Source of the DNA: Burkholderia paludis
GTDB lineage: Bacteria; Pseudomonadota; Gammaproteobacteria; Burkholderiales; Burkholderiaceae
Direction: 5' to 3'
Assembly: GCF_000732615.1 (NCBI RefSeq)
Contig: NZ_JPGL01000030.1
Coordinates: 1 to 64,000, forward strand
Length of the DNA stretch: 64,000 bases
Below the pieces are notes generated by a model, which was given only the letters and a program-made list of their open reading frames with translations, made no database searches and was not told the origin of the DNA. The position numbers and the translations under genes were made by a program. This document shows positions 27,153-36,297 of the stretch, piece after piece (the first letter of the stretch is position 1; each line of letters starts with the position of its first letter).

Positions 27153-28571
27153 ATGCCAGCACTCGACGAAAAAATCGTCGCCGACGTGGCCGAACGACTT
27201 CGCAGACATCTCGCGGGTAAAGCGGGATACGGTGATGCGAAATACCTAGCATCAGGTGGGTCAGCAGCAGTATTTTTAGTCCCGTCGCCAGCGGGCCGGT
27301 CCGTGTTCAAAGGATTTAACCCGAAGTTCCTTGACGGAGTCTCGGGATCGGCCGAGCGAAAGCGTTTAGATTTGCAACGAAAGCTAATAGGACATACTTG
27401 CCCTTCGCTAATCCAAACATTGGACGTTATCGAAGCCGAAGGTACGGCTTTCGTAGAGATGGAGTACCTGGACTGGCCGCCACTCACTGAAACTCTCGGT
27501 ACAGTGCCTGATGAAGCAATCATCCCTCTATTCACCCAGCTTGTTGACGCAGTTAAGTTTTTGGACGCGCTCGGGATGGTTCATCGTGACATCAAACCGG
27601 AAAACATTCACGTTTCAGCAGATTTTACGGCACTTAAACTGCTCGACCTTGGAGTCGTGCGAGAGATTGAGCAGAACGACGCCCCGGATGGCGCGATAAC
27701 GGATCATGGAAGCACTCGACCGTTTCTTGCCACCGCGCAGTACAGTTCGCCAGAATACCTGTTCCGACTGGATGAGCCGTCGCCGAAGCTATGGAAGGGG
27801 CTGAACTTCTACCAGCTTGGCGCCGTACTGCACGACCTCATAGCAAAGCAGCCTCTATTCCAGTACGAGATGGGCCTCGAAAACAGATGGCTTGTCGCGC
27901 GAGCGGTACTCACAAAGGTGCCTGTATTCGTCGACGGCAATGCTGCACGATTGGCAAGCCTCAAATCGCTTGCGTCGCGTTGCCTCGTGAAAGATTTGGA
28001 ATCCCGGCTCCAACTGGTAGGTTGGGAGGATTTCAATTTAGGGGATACGAAGGACCCCCTAGCCACATTGCGCGCCAGGCTTGCGAAAGGCAAGGTGAAT
28101 GTGGGCGGCCAATTAAGCGCGGCCAACGCCTCGCGGCTCGACTTCGATAGAGGCGAATTCTTCCGTCGCTTCTGCGAAATGGTCCGGACCGAACTCTTGC
28201 AGGTATGCGGAACCGATATGCCTCTCACGCTCCGCCCCTCGGCCCCCGGAGATGTGCAGGTTGCTCAGTTAATTTTAGCTGTAAGCTCCGAGTGGACAGT
28301 CGAGTGCGAGCTACATTTCGATTGGCAGCAACAGCTTTATGAAAGAACCGTCAACGTGTCGCTTCGGGCAAAGTTGGTGCAAGCGGCGCAGGCCGTTGGT
28401 AAAGTTCAAACTAGCGCGCGGTTGGTCACCGTAGCTTCTATCGGAGAAAACGAAGCAGAGGGGGCCGCGACGGCTGCCTGCGCGGTGGCACAAGTGGCAG
28501 GTTCTGCCCTTGACCGACTAGAGAGCGCAGCGGATGCAAGCACACTCCACGATGCCGACCTAATTGCGTAA
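27153..28571 (+). CDS. Ser/Thr protein kinase
   Basis: The 472-residue protein has a Hanks-type kinase domain over residues ~25-300: glycine loop ASGGSAAVFLV, K53, HRDIKPENI with catalytic D146, and DLG (165-167) in place of DFG. The APE-like segment is SSPEYLFRLD. The C-terminal ~170 residues carry no signature I know. All core catalytic residues seem present, so it is probably active. It heads a tight three-gene operon with a UvrD-like helicase and an unknown protein. The combination resembles multi-gene defence cassettes, but I do not match it to a named system. Confidence 0.85.
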   Translation: MPALDEKIVADVAERLRRHLAGKAGYGDAKYLASGGSAAVFLVPSPAGRSVFKGFNPKFLDGVSGSAERKRLDLQRKLIGHTCPSLIQTLDVIEAEGTAFVEMEYLDWPPLTETLGTVPDEAIIPLFTQLVDAVKFLDALGMVHRDIKPENIHVSADFTALKLLDLGVVREIEQNDAPDGAITDHGSTRPFLATAQYSSPEYLFRLDEPSPKLWKGLNFYQLGAVLHDLIAKQPLFQYEMGLENRWLVARAVLTKVPVFVDGNAARLASLKSLASRCLVKDLESRLQLVGWEDFNLGDTKDPLATLRARLAKGKVNVGGQLSAANASRLDFDRGEFFRRFCEMVRTELLQVCGTDMPLTLRPSAPGDVQVAQLILAVSSEWTVECELHFDWQQQLYERTVNVSLRAKLVQAAQAVGKVQTSARLVTVASIGENEAEGAATAACAVAQVAGSALDRLESAADASTLHDADLIA

Positions 28572-28586
28572 ACCCGGGGAGCAAAA

Positions 28587-29750
28587 ATGAACAAAGGTTG
28601 GTTTAGGTCAGTAAAAGAGCTTGACGACGACCAGAAGGCGTTCATCAAGCTTCCTCCATATGGCAAACACTCACTGGTTGGGCCGCCCGGATCAGGAAAG
28701 ACAAATCTCTTATTACTTCGCGCAGAGTTTCTTGCGGGTACTGGCGAGAAGAATGTCCTTATTGTTACCTATACTCGTGCGCTGGCCGATTTCATTCGGA
28801 CAGGCATCGGGGCCGCTGGCCTAATATCTCCCGACCAAGTTAAAACTTACCACTCGTGGGCATCAGACCATATTTTTCAGTATTTGGGCCGTCCAGCATT
28901 GCAAAAGAACATCGATTTTGACGACCAGTCTCGTGCCGAAGTATTGGGATTGATAAAAGAAGCAAACCTCCACATCCCAGCCCCCAAGCTCTTTAGCGCG
29001 ATATTCGTAGATGAGGCGCAGGATTTAACATCAGAAGAGCTGGAGGCCCTTTTGGGTTTAAGCGATAATGTTTGCATTTGCGGCGATAGTCGCCAAGGAA
29101 TTTATAATCGAGATGGATTGACCATCGCCGACAAATTGAATTTGCAGCAACACACTTTAAAACGCCATTTTCGCATTGGCCAGCGCATAGCGCGCGTCGC
29201 GGATCGTTTGTTGCCACCCGCATCGGGTGCCAATAGCCTAGAAGCTACGTCAAACTATAACCCAAAGGAACAAGGGGAATCCAGTGCGAAAATGCATCTC
29301 TTGAAAAGTAGGGATGAACAGTTCGCGAAGATGCTCGAAATAATACGCATCCAGCTTGATGCTTTTGCTGGCGACACAATCGGGATTTTTTGTGGAAAAA
29401 AGGATACCCGAACCGAGTTACGTAAAAAATTCAATTCGACCGACCTTGCAGATAAAGTGGCAGTTCATGGTGTGGATGCCGATTCAACTTTCATGGGTGG
29501 GCGCCCGATTCATGTTTTAACTATGCATGGCGCAAAGGGAACTGAATTTCGGGCTGTGCATATGTACGCCACCGAGGAGCTTGCCGATTTTCCATTGAAT
29601 CGTTCCCGACTTGGGTTTACGGCAATAACGCGAGCAAAGACCGCACTGAATGCTTATCGTACAGGCGAAACAAACAAACCTCTCGAAAATGCATTCTCTG
29701 AACCAACGCATTTTGACCTTGAAGATTTACTGCCAGGTGATGCAGCATGA
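28587..29750 (+). CDS. UvrD/Rep-like superfamily 1 helicase, short
   Basis: The 387-residue protein has Walker A GPPGSGKT (32-39), TYTRAL (motif Ia), IFVDEAQDL (Walker B, 142-145) and GDSRQGIY (motif III-like). LTMHGAKGTEF and ITRAKTAL are motifs V and VI. It lacks the long inserted 1B/2B domains of UvrD, so it is nearly half size and may act as an NTPase switch and not a processive helicase. It starts 15 bp after the kinase gene, and its stop overlaps the next start by 4 bp. Codon usage is AT-rich relative to the core genes. Confidence 0.85.
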   Translation: MNKGWFRSVKELDDDQKAFIKLPPYGKHSLVGPPGSGKTNLLLLRAEFLAGTGEKNVLIVTYTRALADFIRTGIGAAGLISPDQVKTYHSWASDHIFQYLGRPALQKNIDFDDQSRAEVLGLIKEANLHIPAPKLFSAIFVDEAQDLTSEELEALLGLSDNVCICGDSRQGIYNRDGLTIADKLNLQQHTLKRHFRIGQRIARVADRLLPPASGANSLEATSNYNPKEQGESSAKMHLLKSRDEQFAKMLEIIRIQLDAFAGDTIGIFCGKKDTRTELRKKFNSTDLADKVAVHGVDADSTFMGGRPIHVLTMHGAKGTEFRAVHMYATEELADFPLNRSRLGFTAITRAKTALNAYRTGETNKPLENAFSEPTHFDLEDLLPGDAA

Positions 29751-31156
29751 ATGAACACTTCATTCGTTGGCAAATGTACCCACGGGATATTGTTCCCGAG
29801 GCGCTATTGGGTGCACTCCATCGTTGGAACGGCCCTGCGCAATTCTCGATTGAACCCTATGACCTACGAGAGTCGCGGATAGCCGTTGGGTATTCCGATT
29901 CGCGGATGAGAGCCGACTACAATCCGCCTGTTCTCTTAGTGCTTGAAGACGAGTCGGCCATTGAAGCGCTTGCGTGGCTTAGAACATATGCTCCCGAGAC
30001 AGCACCGCTGAGCCAGTACGCGCGGGTAGTCACCAGTCAAGATTGGGCGATTTTCAATAGCTCCCCGCGAGATGTTCGCGATTCACGAGAGGATATTTGG
30101 GCGTCTGTCATTTTGGGTGAAGTTTTGGCGCATGGTGAAACCGACGTCGAACTGGCAGCTGTTCCTCTTTCGCGCGCTGGGGCATGTTTCTCCATGGCAA
30201 TCGCACGGGCAGCCTGCACACATGGAACGGACGAGGCGACCAAGATTTGTGCCGACCGGCTGCGGCAGGTCGAAGCAGACCGACGTTTCGTTCGGCGCGC
30301 AGTTACGGTCAGCGATTTGATGCCCATCTGGGCGATGGCTGGAGGTCAATTTGGAACGCCCGTTTCCGCCGAGGAGACCGCTAATCTGGTCCTCGATGCT
30401 GCGTTGAGGTTTATGCGCGACTCCGACCGCGCCGCCTTATTTTCAACGTCATTGAGTCTACAGAACATCCCGGGGCTCTCAAGCGATTCTATTGAAGAAC
30501 GGGTTCTGGCTTTTCAACGTCTTTCTGCTGAATTGACAAATACAGAGTTACACGGTGCCAACAACGGACTACCCTCTGTCCTGCTCGCAGCAGCCGCATT
30601 CTTAGTAGGTCGGAGCACGTCCCATGTATTCCTATTGAATCGCATTAGCAAGCGATTTCCTGCCGCATTAGCGTGGTACGGGCTGATTGCCGGACTCGCA
30701 GGTCCATCAGCCTGGGATACCGGGTGGTCCAAAGCTGCCAAAGGCATAGAGCGACAAGTGCGGTCGCGCTTCGACTGGTCGGAGTCTACAGGATTCGACC
30801 TATGTTGGATTGAGTATTCATGGATGGCCTCGACCTTCGATGGACCAGATGCCTTCAATTCGCTCCCGAAGCTATCGCCTCGGGTCATTTCGATCGAAAC
30901 CGTTCCGGGTGCGGCATGTCAATTTCGTTTGGCGACAGGTTCTACGCTGGACTCGGATGCTAGGCTACCCAACGATAATGCTCGCGAGAAGGATCTTCAG
31001 GCAGCGCTGTCGCAGTTTGTGACGCTAGCTAACCGGGCCCGCCATTTGCTCGAAGGGGCATATGTGCCCAGTCAGCAGAGCATGGAGTTGTTCGACAGCG
31101 ACGACATCGCGCGTGGACGCTCCACTAAGGGCAAGAAAGGGAAATCCTCAAGCTAA
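29747..31156 (+). CDS. Uncharacterised third protein of the kinase-helicase operon
   Basis: The 469-residue protein starts at the ATG overlapping the helicase stop. It is predominantly helical in its C-terminal two thirds, ends in a basic Lys/Gly/Ser tail (GRSTKGKKGKSSS), and has an acidic N-terminal part with LLVLEDESAIEALAWLRTYAPE. I see no catalytic motif, membrane helix or zinc site. Because the operon offers a kinase and a helicase but no obvious effector, this protein may be the substrate or effector. An inverted repeat GCTCGGC/GCCGAGC (31160-31181) after its stop may end transcription. Confidence 0.65.
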   Translation: MNEHFIRWQMYPRDIVPEALLGALHRWNGPAQFSIEPYDLRESRIAVGYSDSRMRADYNPPVLLVLEDESAIEALAWLRTYAPETAPLSQYARVVTSQDWAIFNSSPRDVRDSREDIWASVILGEVLAHGETDVELAAVPLSRAGACFSMAIARAACTHGTDEATKICADRLRQVEADRRFVRRAVTVSDLMPIWAMAGGQFGTPVSAEETANLVLDAALRFMRDSDRAALFSTSLSLQNIPGLSSDSIEERVLAFQRLSAELTNTELHGANNGLPSVLLAAAAFLVGRSTSHVFLLNRISKRFPAALAWYGLIAGLAGPSAWDTGWSKAAKGIERQVRSRFDWSESTGFDLCWIEYSWMASTFDGPDAFNSLPKLSPRVISIETVPGAACQFRLATGSTLDSDARLPNDNAREKDLQAALSQFVTLANRARHLLEGAYVPSQQSMELFDSDDIARGRSTKGKKGKSSS

Positions 31157-31369
31157 AAGGCTCGGCTGGCAATCGCCGAGCATCGTCGTGCCTTGTCGGG
31201 ATGCACTGGATGGTTAAAGCCACCCGGTGCATCAGCAACGGCCGTCTGAAGTTTGACCTTCCGGCCAACTCCATTCATGCGCCAGCGCGCGCTCACTTCG
31301 TCTGACGCCATGAGTTCGGATACAATCGCACGCTCAGCGTAGCGGCACAGTCGCCGCCCTCTACTTCTC

Positions 31370-31443
31370 GGGCTCGTAGCTCAGTTGGTTAAAGCAGTCG
31401 ACTCATAATCGATTGGTCGCCGGTTCGAGTTCGGCCGGGCCCA
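31370..31443 (+). tRNA. tRNA with CAT anticodon (Ile2- or Met-type), non-canonical
   Basis: A 74-nt cloverleaf can be drawn. The acceptor is GGGCTCG with CGGGCCC (one G-T pair), the anticodon stem GTCGA/TCGAT around CTCATAA, and the T stem GCCGG/TCGGC around TTCGAGT; the discriminator is A. The D stem GCTC/AAGC has a C-A mismatch and no CCA is encoded. The CAT anticodon can be elongator Met or Ile2 (after lysidine modification). It lies inside an accessory island, so it may be an element-borne tRNA or a decayed attachment site. Confidence 0.7.
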
Positions 31444-31518
31444 AAAAACGAACGATAACGCGAACTCAACTGCCCAGCGTCACTCCAAGCGGCAGTTATT
31501 TGCTCGAGACATCTCCAC

Positions 31519-31845
31519 ATGAACAGCCCTACCATTCGCGAGTTGCAGAAGCAGCTCGGTCAGCTGAATCTGATTGTTGAAGAATCCAAGCAGCAAGAAA
31601 AGCAAACCAAACTCAAACAGATCGCCGAAGACGTTAAAGAGTACGGCATCACGGAGATCGAACTGCTGCGCGCCGCCGGCTTCGTCAAGGCAAAACGAAA
31701 GAAGGCACCAGCCAAGTACTACGATCCGGATACGGGGCAGTCGTGGTCCGGCAAAGGCCCGCGTCCCAAGTGGCTCGTCGGCAAGAACCTCGACGACTAT
31801 CTCATCCGAGAAGCCCCAAAGCCCTGGTGGCCAGAAGAACGCTGA
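31519..31845 (+). CDS. H-NS family nucleoid protein (island copy)
   Basis: The 108-residue protein has the H-NS layout of Burkholderia. There is an N-terminal coiled coil (IRELQKQLGQLNLIVEESKQQEKQT), a basic linker (KAKRKKAPAKYYDPD) and a C-terminal AT-hook-like DNA-binding loop, WSGKGPRPKWL. It would bind AT-rich DNA and silence horizontally acquired genes, and may control the surrounding island. It is distinct from the core H-NS at 62540-62836. It follows the island tRNA by 75 bp. Confidence 0.92.
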   Translation: MNSPTIRELQKQLGQLNLIVEESKQQEKQTKLKQIAEDVKEYGITEIELLRAAGFVKAKRKKAPAKYYDPDTGQSWSGKGPRPKWLVGKNLDDYLIREAPKPWWPEER

Positions 31846-31873
31846 CGCCACAGCAACTCGACTTCTCGACACG

Positions 31874-32377
31874 ATGTTTCACCTTCACTGTACCCGTAAG
31901 CTACGCGATCGCCTAGGGCACCAGCCGACCTCCGTCCCGGAGAGCACGCCGGCGTCCACATTGGGCCATTGGTACGCCACAGTGCTGTTCTGGCGCCCTC
32001 AAGTGGTCCTTTGCGTCAACGAACGCACGCTCTTGCCAGTCCTCATACCACTCGTGCCAGCAGCAACCCTGCCTGCTCGTTTTCCGGAAGCACTGGCGAC
32101 CGTGTTGCGGGCGCATGGATGGGACGCCGCGAAAATCGATGCCGAGATGCAGCACATGCACGAATGTGAGATCGTCAAGACCGCCAACCGGAGCGTAGTT
32201 GGAATGCTCAACGAATTCGCATTTCTGGCACGCGTCTGGAAAGAAGAGCAAGATGCGCCACCGGATCTTCGTCGCCTCTCCATGAAGCTCGCTGACGTGC
32301 CGTGTAAGCCACTACGCTACGACAGTCCGGCACAACGGGTACGTGCACTCGCACAAAGCACAACGCCGGCCCGATAG
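31874..32377 (+). CDS. DUF6933-like protein
   Basis: The 167-residue protein contains MFHLHCTRKLRDRLG, GHWYATVLFWRPQVVLCVNERTLLPVLIPL, and a C-terminal HECEIVKTANRSVVGMLNEFAFLA. This arrangement fits the DUF6933 family of unknown function, which often occurs on plasmids and islands. I start it at the ATG 28 bp after the H-NS stop; a longer frame across H-NS is a shadow. Function is unknown. Confidence 0.75.
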   Translation: MFHLHCTRKLRDRLGHQPTSVPESTPASTLGHWYATVLFWRPQVVLCVNERTLLPVLIPLVPAATLPARFPEALATVLRAHGWDAAKIDAEMQHMHECEIVKTANRSVVGMLNEFAFLARVWKEEQDAPPDLRRLSMKLADVPCKPLRYDSPAQRVRALAQSTTPAR

Positions 32378-32622
32378 GCAGGCCGATTGCTGATAACGTC
32401 GAGTCTGCGGCTCGTTGCGCATATTCGAGTGTCTGCTCACCGGCAGCTTCTTACAAAAAGTTGGCCGGAACACCTCCACCGGCCACGAAGAGTTACGAGC
32501 ACGCTGACGAACAATTTCGGGGTTGCTCCTCAGCATAAGGACGGTAATCATCTCTCGACGGCACAAGAGCGTTACTGAACACATCGACGGTCGCTTGCCG
32601 TTCTTACATCGGTGTGTTCAAG

Positions 32623-33576
32623 CTATTTGCCCGGCCGAGCCACTGGAGCAATCTGCGCCTTCAGCGAGAGAGTCAGGTTCAGCTTGTGTTTCGTGAAGTC
32701 CGAAAAACGATACTTCCCTTGCTCACCCGCCTGCTCGCGCTTTCCAGGCTTCGTCTTCCATACGCCAAGCACGACGACCTCGGAATCCTCCTCGATGCCT
32801 TCGAACCAATCGGCATTGTCAGTCCAGATGCTGGGCTCGACACTGATTCCATGTTCCGCATCGTCGGCATCCACAGCGTATTTCGGGATGTGGAGATTGA
32901 TCACATTCGTCGGTCGACCATCAATGATCGGGCTCCGCTTTGATTTAACAACACCGTGCAGTGCGATCGGATGCTTGACGGTCTGAAGCGACACCGCCCG
33001 ATACGCCTCCAAGTATCGCTCGGCCTCGAAGTAGAACGAAGACCAAGGGACTACCGTGTTGCCTTCGAATACCAGCTCCAAGTACTGAGCCATGCTTTCG
33101 TCGTCATCGCAGGCTGCGCGAAGTAACAGTACCTTCTTTGCGGAATTGATGTAAGCCGGCAACTTTCCCGACTTGCGTTGATACGTCGTTCCTCCCGCAC
33201 GCGATCTTCCGCCAGAATTCGATGTTGCAGGTTTCTGTGCCGGTTTAAGCGCGTCAGCAATCATCATCAGCCGGAGACGGTATTTGCCTTGACGCAGGCT
33301 TTCGATGAGTCCGTCCGACTCCGTCACCAGCTTCTTGATGTTGTTCTCAACCGCATGCGGGCAGTTGTCAGCGTGCTCACCATTCTTCAGCAACCGGAAA
33401 TATGCCGGAACCTTGACCGATTTGTTATGCCGCTCGCAACTGTAGGCGCTTTGGTGCGTCACCCCAGTCGGACAGTGCCGACACAGCAACGGCTCACGGC
33501 CCTTGCCTTTCACATAGTCGTCAGCTTGCCATTCGTTACCGTCGGCATCAAATGCCGTCGACATCTTGATACCCAT
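32623..33576 (-). CDS. Hypothetical protein with N-terminal Cys/His cluster
   Basis: The 317-residue protein has LLCRHC, a downstream SCERHNKS and DNCPHAVENN in its first 75 residues, spaced like a zinc-binding fold near the N-terminus of competence CoiA-type proteins. A basic linker (SGGRSRAGGTTYQRKSGK) and a beta-rich C-terminal half follow, which could be an OB-like domain. I cannot assign a function. It stands alone on the minus strand between DUF6933 and a relaxase-like gene. Confidence 0.6.
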   Translation of the reverse strand: MGIKMSTAFDADGNEWQADDYVKGKGREPLLCRHCPTGVTHQSAYSCERHNKSVKVPAYFRLLKNGEHADNCPHAVENNIKKLVTESDGLIESLRQGKYRLRLMMIADALKPAQKPATSNSGGRSRAGGTTYQRKSGKLPAYINSAKKVLLLRAACDDDESMAQYLELVFEGNTVVPWSSFYFEAERYLEAYRAVSLQTVKHPIALHGVVKSKRSPIIDGRPTNVINLHIPKYAVDADDAEHGISVEPSIWTDNADWFEGIEEDSEVVVLGVWKTKPGKREQAGEQGKYRFSDFTKHKLNLTLSLKAQIAPVARPGK

Positions 33577-33923
33577 TGATCACCTCGTGTCATTGAGACA
33601 GTACAAGTTTAACTCTTTAATGGAGATCCCAACAGGGAACTCTTCACCACTCGATACAGACATCATCCTATTTGCTCAGTTGTCGAGCCTAATATAAATA
33701 TGGGATGGCATAGTTTTCTCTTGCACTCCATATCTTGTGAGGCAATAGCAGGAAGATCAAGAGTAGAAGCGAGTAGCAGCAGGGTGTAGATAGGATCAAC
33801 CGATGGCGATTACACACGTGAATCATTGGGAGATTTAGTACGCGCACATACCCTTTCTCTCCAAACTGCACCTCGACGTCTCTTTTCCCTCATCTCACTG
33901 AACCCAATCGACGGAGAACGGGA
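33577..33923. other. AT-rich gap before the relaxase-like gene
   Basis: This 347-bp region is one of the most AT-rich of the window and contains no convincing gene. Its position before a MobA/MobL-like protein would suit promoters or an oriT, but I cannot point to a nic-site consensus. Confidence 0.4.
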
Positions 33924-34634
33924 ATGGCAAGCTATCACATGGCGATCAAAAGCCACGGAAAAGGCAAGGCAGCAGATCGGTCGAAGTACATCACACGCCA
34001 AGGAAAATACAACGATCGCATTGAAGATCTGGTTGCAACAGGGCATGGCAATTTGCCGGAAGCAGCAAACGGTAACCCTTATTCACTTTGGAGAAACGCA
34101 GACAAGTACGAACGCGCTAATGGCTCCGCATGTCGAGAGTTCGAACTTGCTTTGCCGGGTGAGCTGACGCTTGAACAGCAAAAAGAAGTTCTGCATCAGT
34201 TTATCAACGATATAGTCGGCGACAAACCCTACGAGTATGCGATCCATCGACCGAGTGGCGCGATCAGCGGAACAAGCAATCCGCATGCACACGTGCTGCT
34301 CTCCGATCGAGTATCGGACGGAATTGATCGCACGCTTGACCAGATGTTCCGACGCTACAACCCGCACTACCCGGCACGAGGTGGATGCAGGAAGGACAGT
34401 GGGGGAAAGCCCGCGCACATCGTTCGAGAAGAGCTGATTGCGACACGCGAACGGTGGGCCGACATTCAGAATGAAGCCCTCAAGAAACACGGCCACACCG
34501 CGCGGGTCGATCATCGTACGCTTGCACAGCAAGGCATCAGTCGAGCACCGGAACATCATCTCGGGCCAGCACGGGTCAGGAACATGTCGAGCACGGACAA
34601 GGAACGGTACGTCACAGCACGAGAAAAGCGGTGA
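33924..34634 (+). CDS. MobA/MobL-family relaxase-like protein, short
   Basis: The 236-residue protein matches the N-terminal relaxase domain of MobA/MobL (MobQ) proteins. The start is MASYHMAIKSHGKGKAADRSKYITRQG; EFELALPGELT follows and then NPHAHVLLSDRV, the HxH metal-binding motif. Full-length relaxases carry a C-terminal primase or helicase part that is absent here, so this is a stand-alone nicking domain or a truncated gene. It could mobilise the element in trans. GGAGAACGGGA precedes the ATG. Confidence 0.8.
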   Translation: MASYHMAIKSHGKGKAADRSKYITRQGKYNDRIEDLVATGHGNLPEAANGNPYSLWRNADKYERANGSACREFELALPGELTLEQQKEVLHQFINDIVGDKPYEYAIHRPSGAISGTSNPHAHVLLSDRVSDGIDRTLDQMFRRYNPHYPARGGCRKDSGGKPAHIVREELIATRERWADIQNEALKKHGHTARVDHRTLAQQGISRAPEHHLGPARVRNMSSTDKERYVTAREKR

Positions 34635-34959
34635 CAAACCCACCAGCAACCGGCACATCGGACTTCCGCCCACGATACGCGAATCACATCAGATCTACGA
34701 GCTGATCCTCAACGCTCAGCAACGGATCACTCCGAGCGCTCGGGACAAGCACAACCGGATCAATTTTTCACAAATTTTCTTGTGATTTTTCTGAGGATTT
34801 TGCTCGTGAAATTCTCGGAAGTTCGCGTCGCAATGGTGCCCGCCCGCGGCAACGCCTCGGGCGAGGCGACCATTCCGCCTAGAATCGACGAAATCAGTGC
34901 CTTAATAGAATCAATAGGTTAGGCGTTTTGGATACAGATTTTGCCTGCCCTGCTTACGC
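34635..34959. other. Gap between relaxase-like gene and satellite-like module
   Basis: This 325-bp gap holds an AT-rich patch near 34760-34800 with short inverted sequences, and no gene that I can support. It separates plus-strand from minus-strand genes, so the two transcription units converge here. Confidence 0.4.
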
Positions 34960-36189
34960 CTATCCCGCCTTAGCTTCACCTCTCGGCGGTCGACGCGGTG
35001 ACCGCGCTTTGCGCTCACGCATGCCGAAATACTCGCCTGCGGGTTCGTTGCTCAAGCGAACCAGGGCACGGCGCATCGCCAGATAGCCGAGCGCTCTCTT
35101 GAGCCTGTCGCGTCGTTCGGTGTCGTCGGCGCGGACCTCGCCGTGTATCCAGTCCTGATCATACAAATTCCCCGTGCCGTCGGCTCGGTAATAGCTGCCT
35201 CGCCCTTCGGTCACCCCCTCCACCCAATACGTTCCGATCAGGTCTGCATGGTCTTTCAGAGCCATACCGTCCAGATCTGCTTCCACCCGTTTGTCATCGA
35301 GCAGTTTGCGCACTGTGGCTGTGTCGAATAGCAGCGTCAAATGAAGATGGAACTGACCGTCCGCTGACGGCAAAATGGCCCAAACGAACCCGGGCTTGGA
35401 TGAGAAGAGCGCCAGATTTCTTCGCATGCGATCAAAGAGTTTGGCGCGGCAATCCCGGAGTACCTGAAGGTCAGAACGATGATCCCCTTCGACCGCTGGA
35501 TCACACAGCAGCCGAAGGTGTAAAACGGTCAAACTGGAGCGCGGCGGCGCAAACAGGCCATCCAGATATGCATGCAACCTCGTCAGGTTCTCCAGACTAC
35601 CAAGATTCCAGTTGAATCGCTCTCGGCGCAACAACTTGCTGTCGCGCATGGCTTGACGGAAGCGATCTACAAAATCGTTACAGTTCTTCGCCACGCTGAG
35701 ACCGGTGTCATCGACAAGCGCCTTGGGAGTACGTAGCAGAGAGCGGCTGATTGGATGCTCTAAAAACAGGTCGCGCAGCAATCGGAGGTGCGGTGGATAG
35801 AGCAGGTGTTTTTCCGTTGGATGCGTCGCAAGGCTATCCTTGATAGAAAACAGCAGTGTCGCTAGGTGGTTCGACCCACTGAATGACGGATTGGGGCGAG
35901 TTGCCACTACGGTCGTCGGCAACAGGACTTCATGCTGTTGGCCATTGGCATCCCATTCACATACCTTTTTCAGGTACGTCTCGCCCTGGACATGAAATGG
36001 TGAAAGCTCTGTTGCCAATGCCGTCCAAACGAAGCGATCAAGCGATACCAGAAGGCCGATCCCCGGACCGTCACAAATCTCGGCACCGCCGCCCGGAGTC
36101 ACCCGGAAACTCATGCTGCGTTTAATGTGCTGGGCCAATCCGTCGAGGATCTGCGGATCGATGTTGTTGGATAGATTTGGCTTGTTCAT
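34960..36189 (-). CDS. Inovirus Gp2-like / YagK-YfjJ-type protein
   Basis: The 409-residue protein resembles Gp2-like proteins of filamentous phages and P4-type satellites (inovirus Gp2 family). Features are LHLRLLCDPAVEGDHRSDLQVLRDCRAKLFDRMRRN, then FHLHLTLLFDTATV with an HxH reminiscent of HUH endonucleases, then GTYWVEGVTEGRGSYYRADG. It probably helps initiate element replication. I start it at MNKPNLSNN; a GTG 18 codons upstream is an alternative. It is the last gene of a minus-strand module. Confidence 0.7.
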   Translation of the reverse strand: MNKPNLSNNIDPQILDGLAQHIKRSMSFRVTPGGGAEICDGPGIGLLVSLDRFVWTALATELSPFHVQGETYLKKVCEWDANGQQHEVLLPTTVVATRPNPSFSGSNHLATLLFSIKDSLATHPTEKHLLYPPHLRLLRDLFLEHPISRSLLRTPKALVDDTGLSVAKNCNDFVDRFRQAMRDSKLLRRERFNWNLGSLENLTRLHAYLDGLFAPPRSSLTVLHLRLLCDPAVEGDHRSDLQVLRDCRAKLFDRMRRNLALFSSKPGFVWAILPSADGQFHLHLTLLFDTATVRKLLDDKRVEADLDGMALKDHADLIGTYWVEGVTEGRGSYYRADGTGNLYDQDWIHGEVRADDTERRDRLKRALGYLAMRRALVRLSNEPAGEYFGMRERKARSPRRPPRGEAKAG

Positions 36190-36297
36190 TGGAGAATTTC
36201 GACACCTATGGGCCGTTATTGGAGTCGCACAGTCATACTGCACAGCGAACAGAAGGGAATGCCCGCCACGGGATCGTGAACGGGCGTTCGGAAGGGA

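Noticed and set aside
32312..32584. Minus-strand 90-codon frame after the DUF6933 gene
   Set aside because: It overlaps the DUF6933 3' end, lacks a ribosome site and has no recognisable motif.
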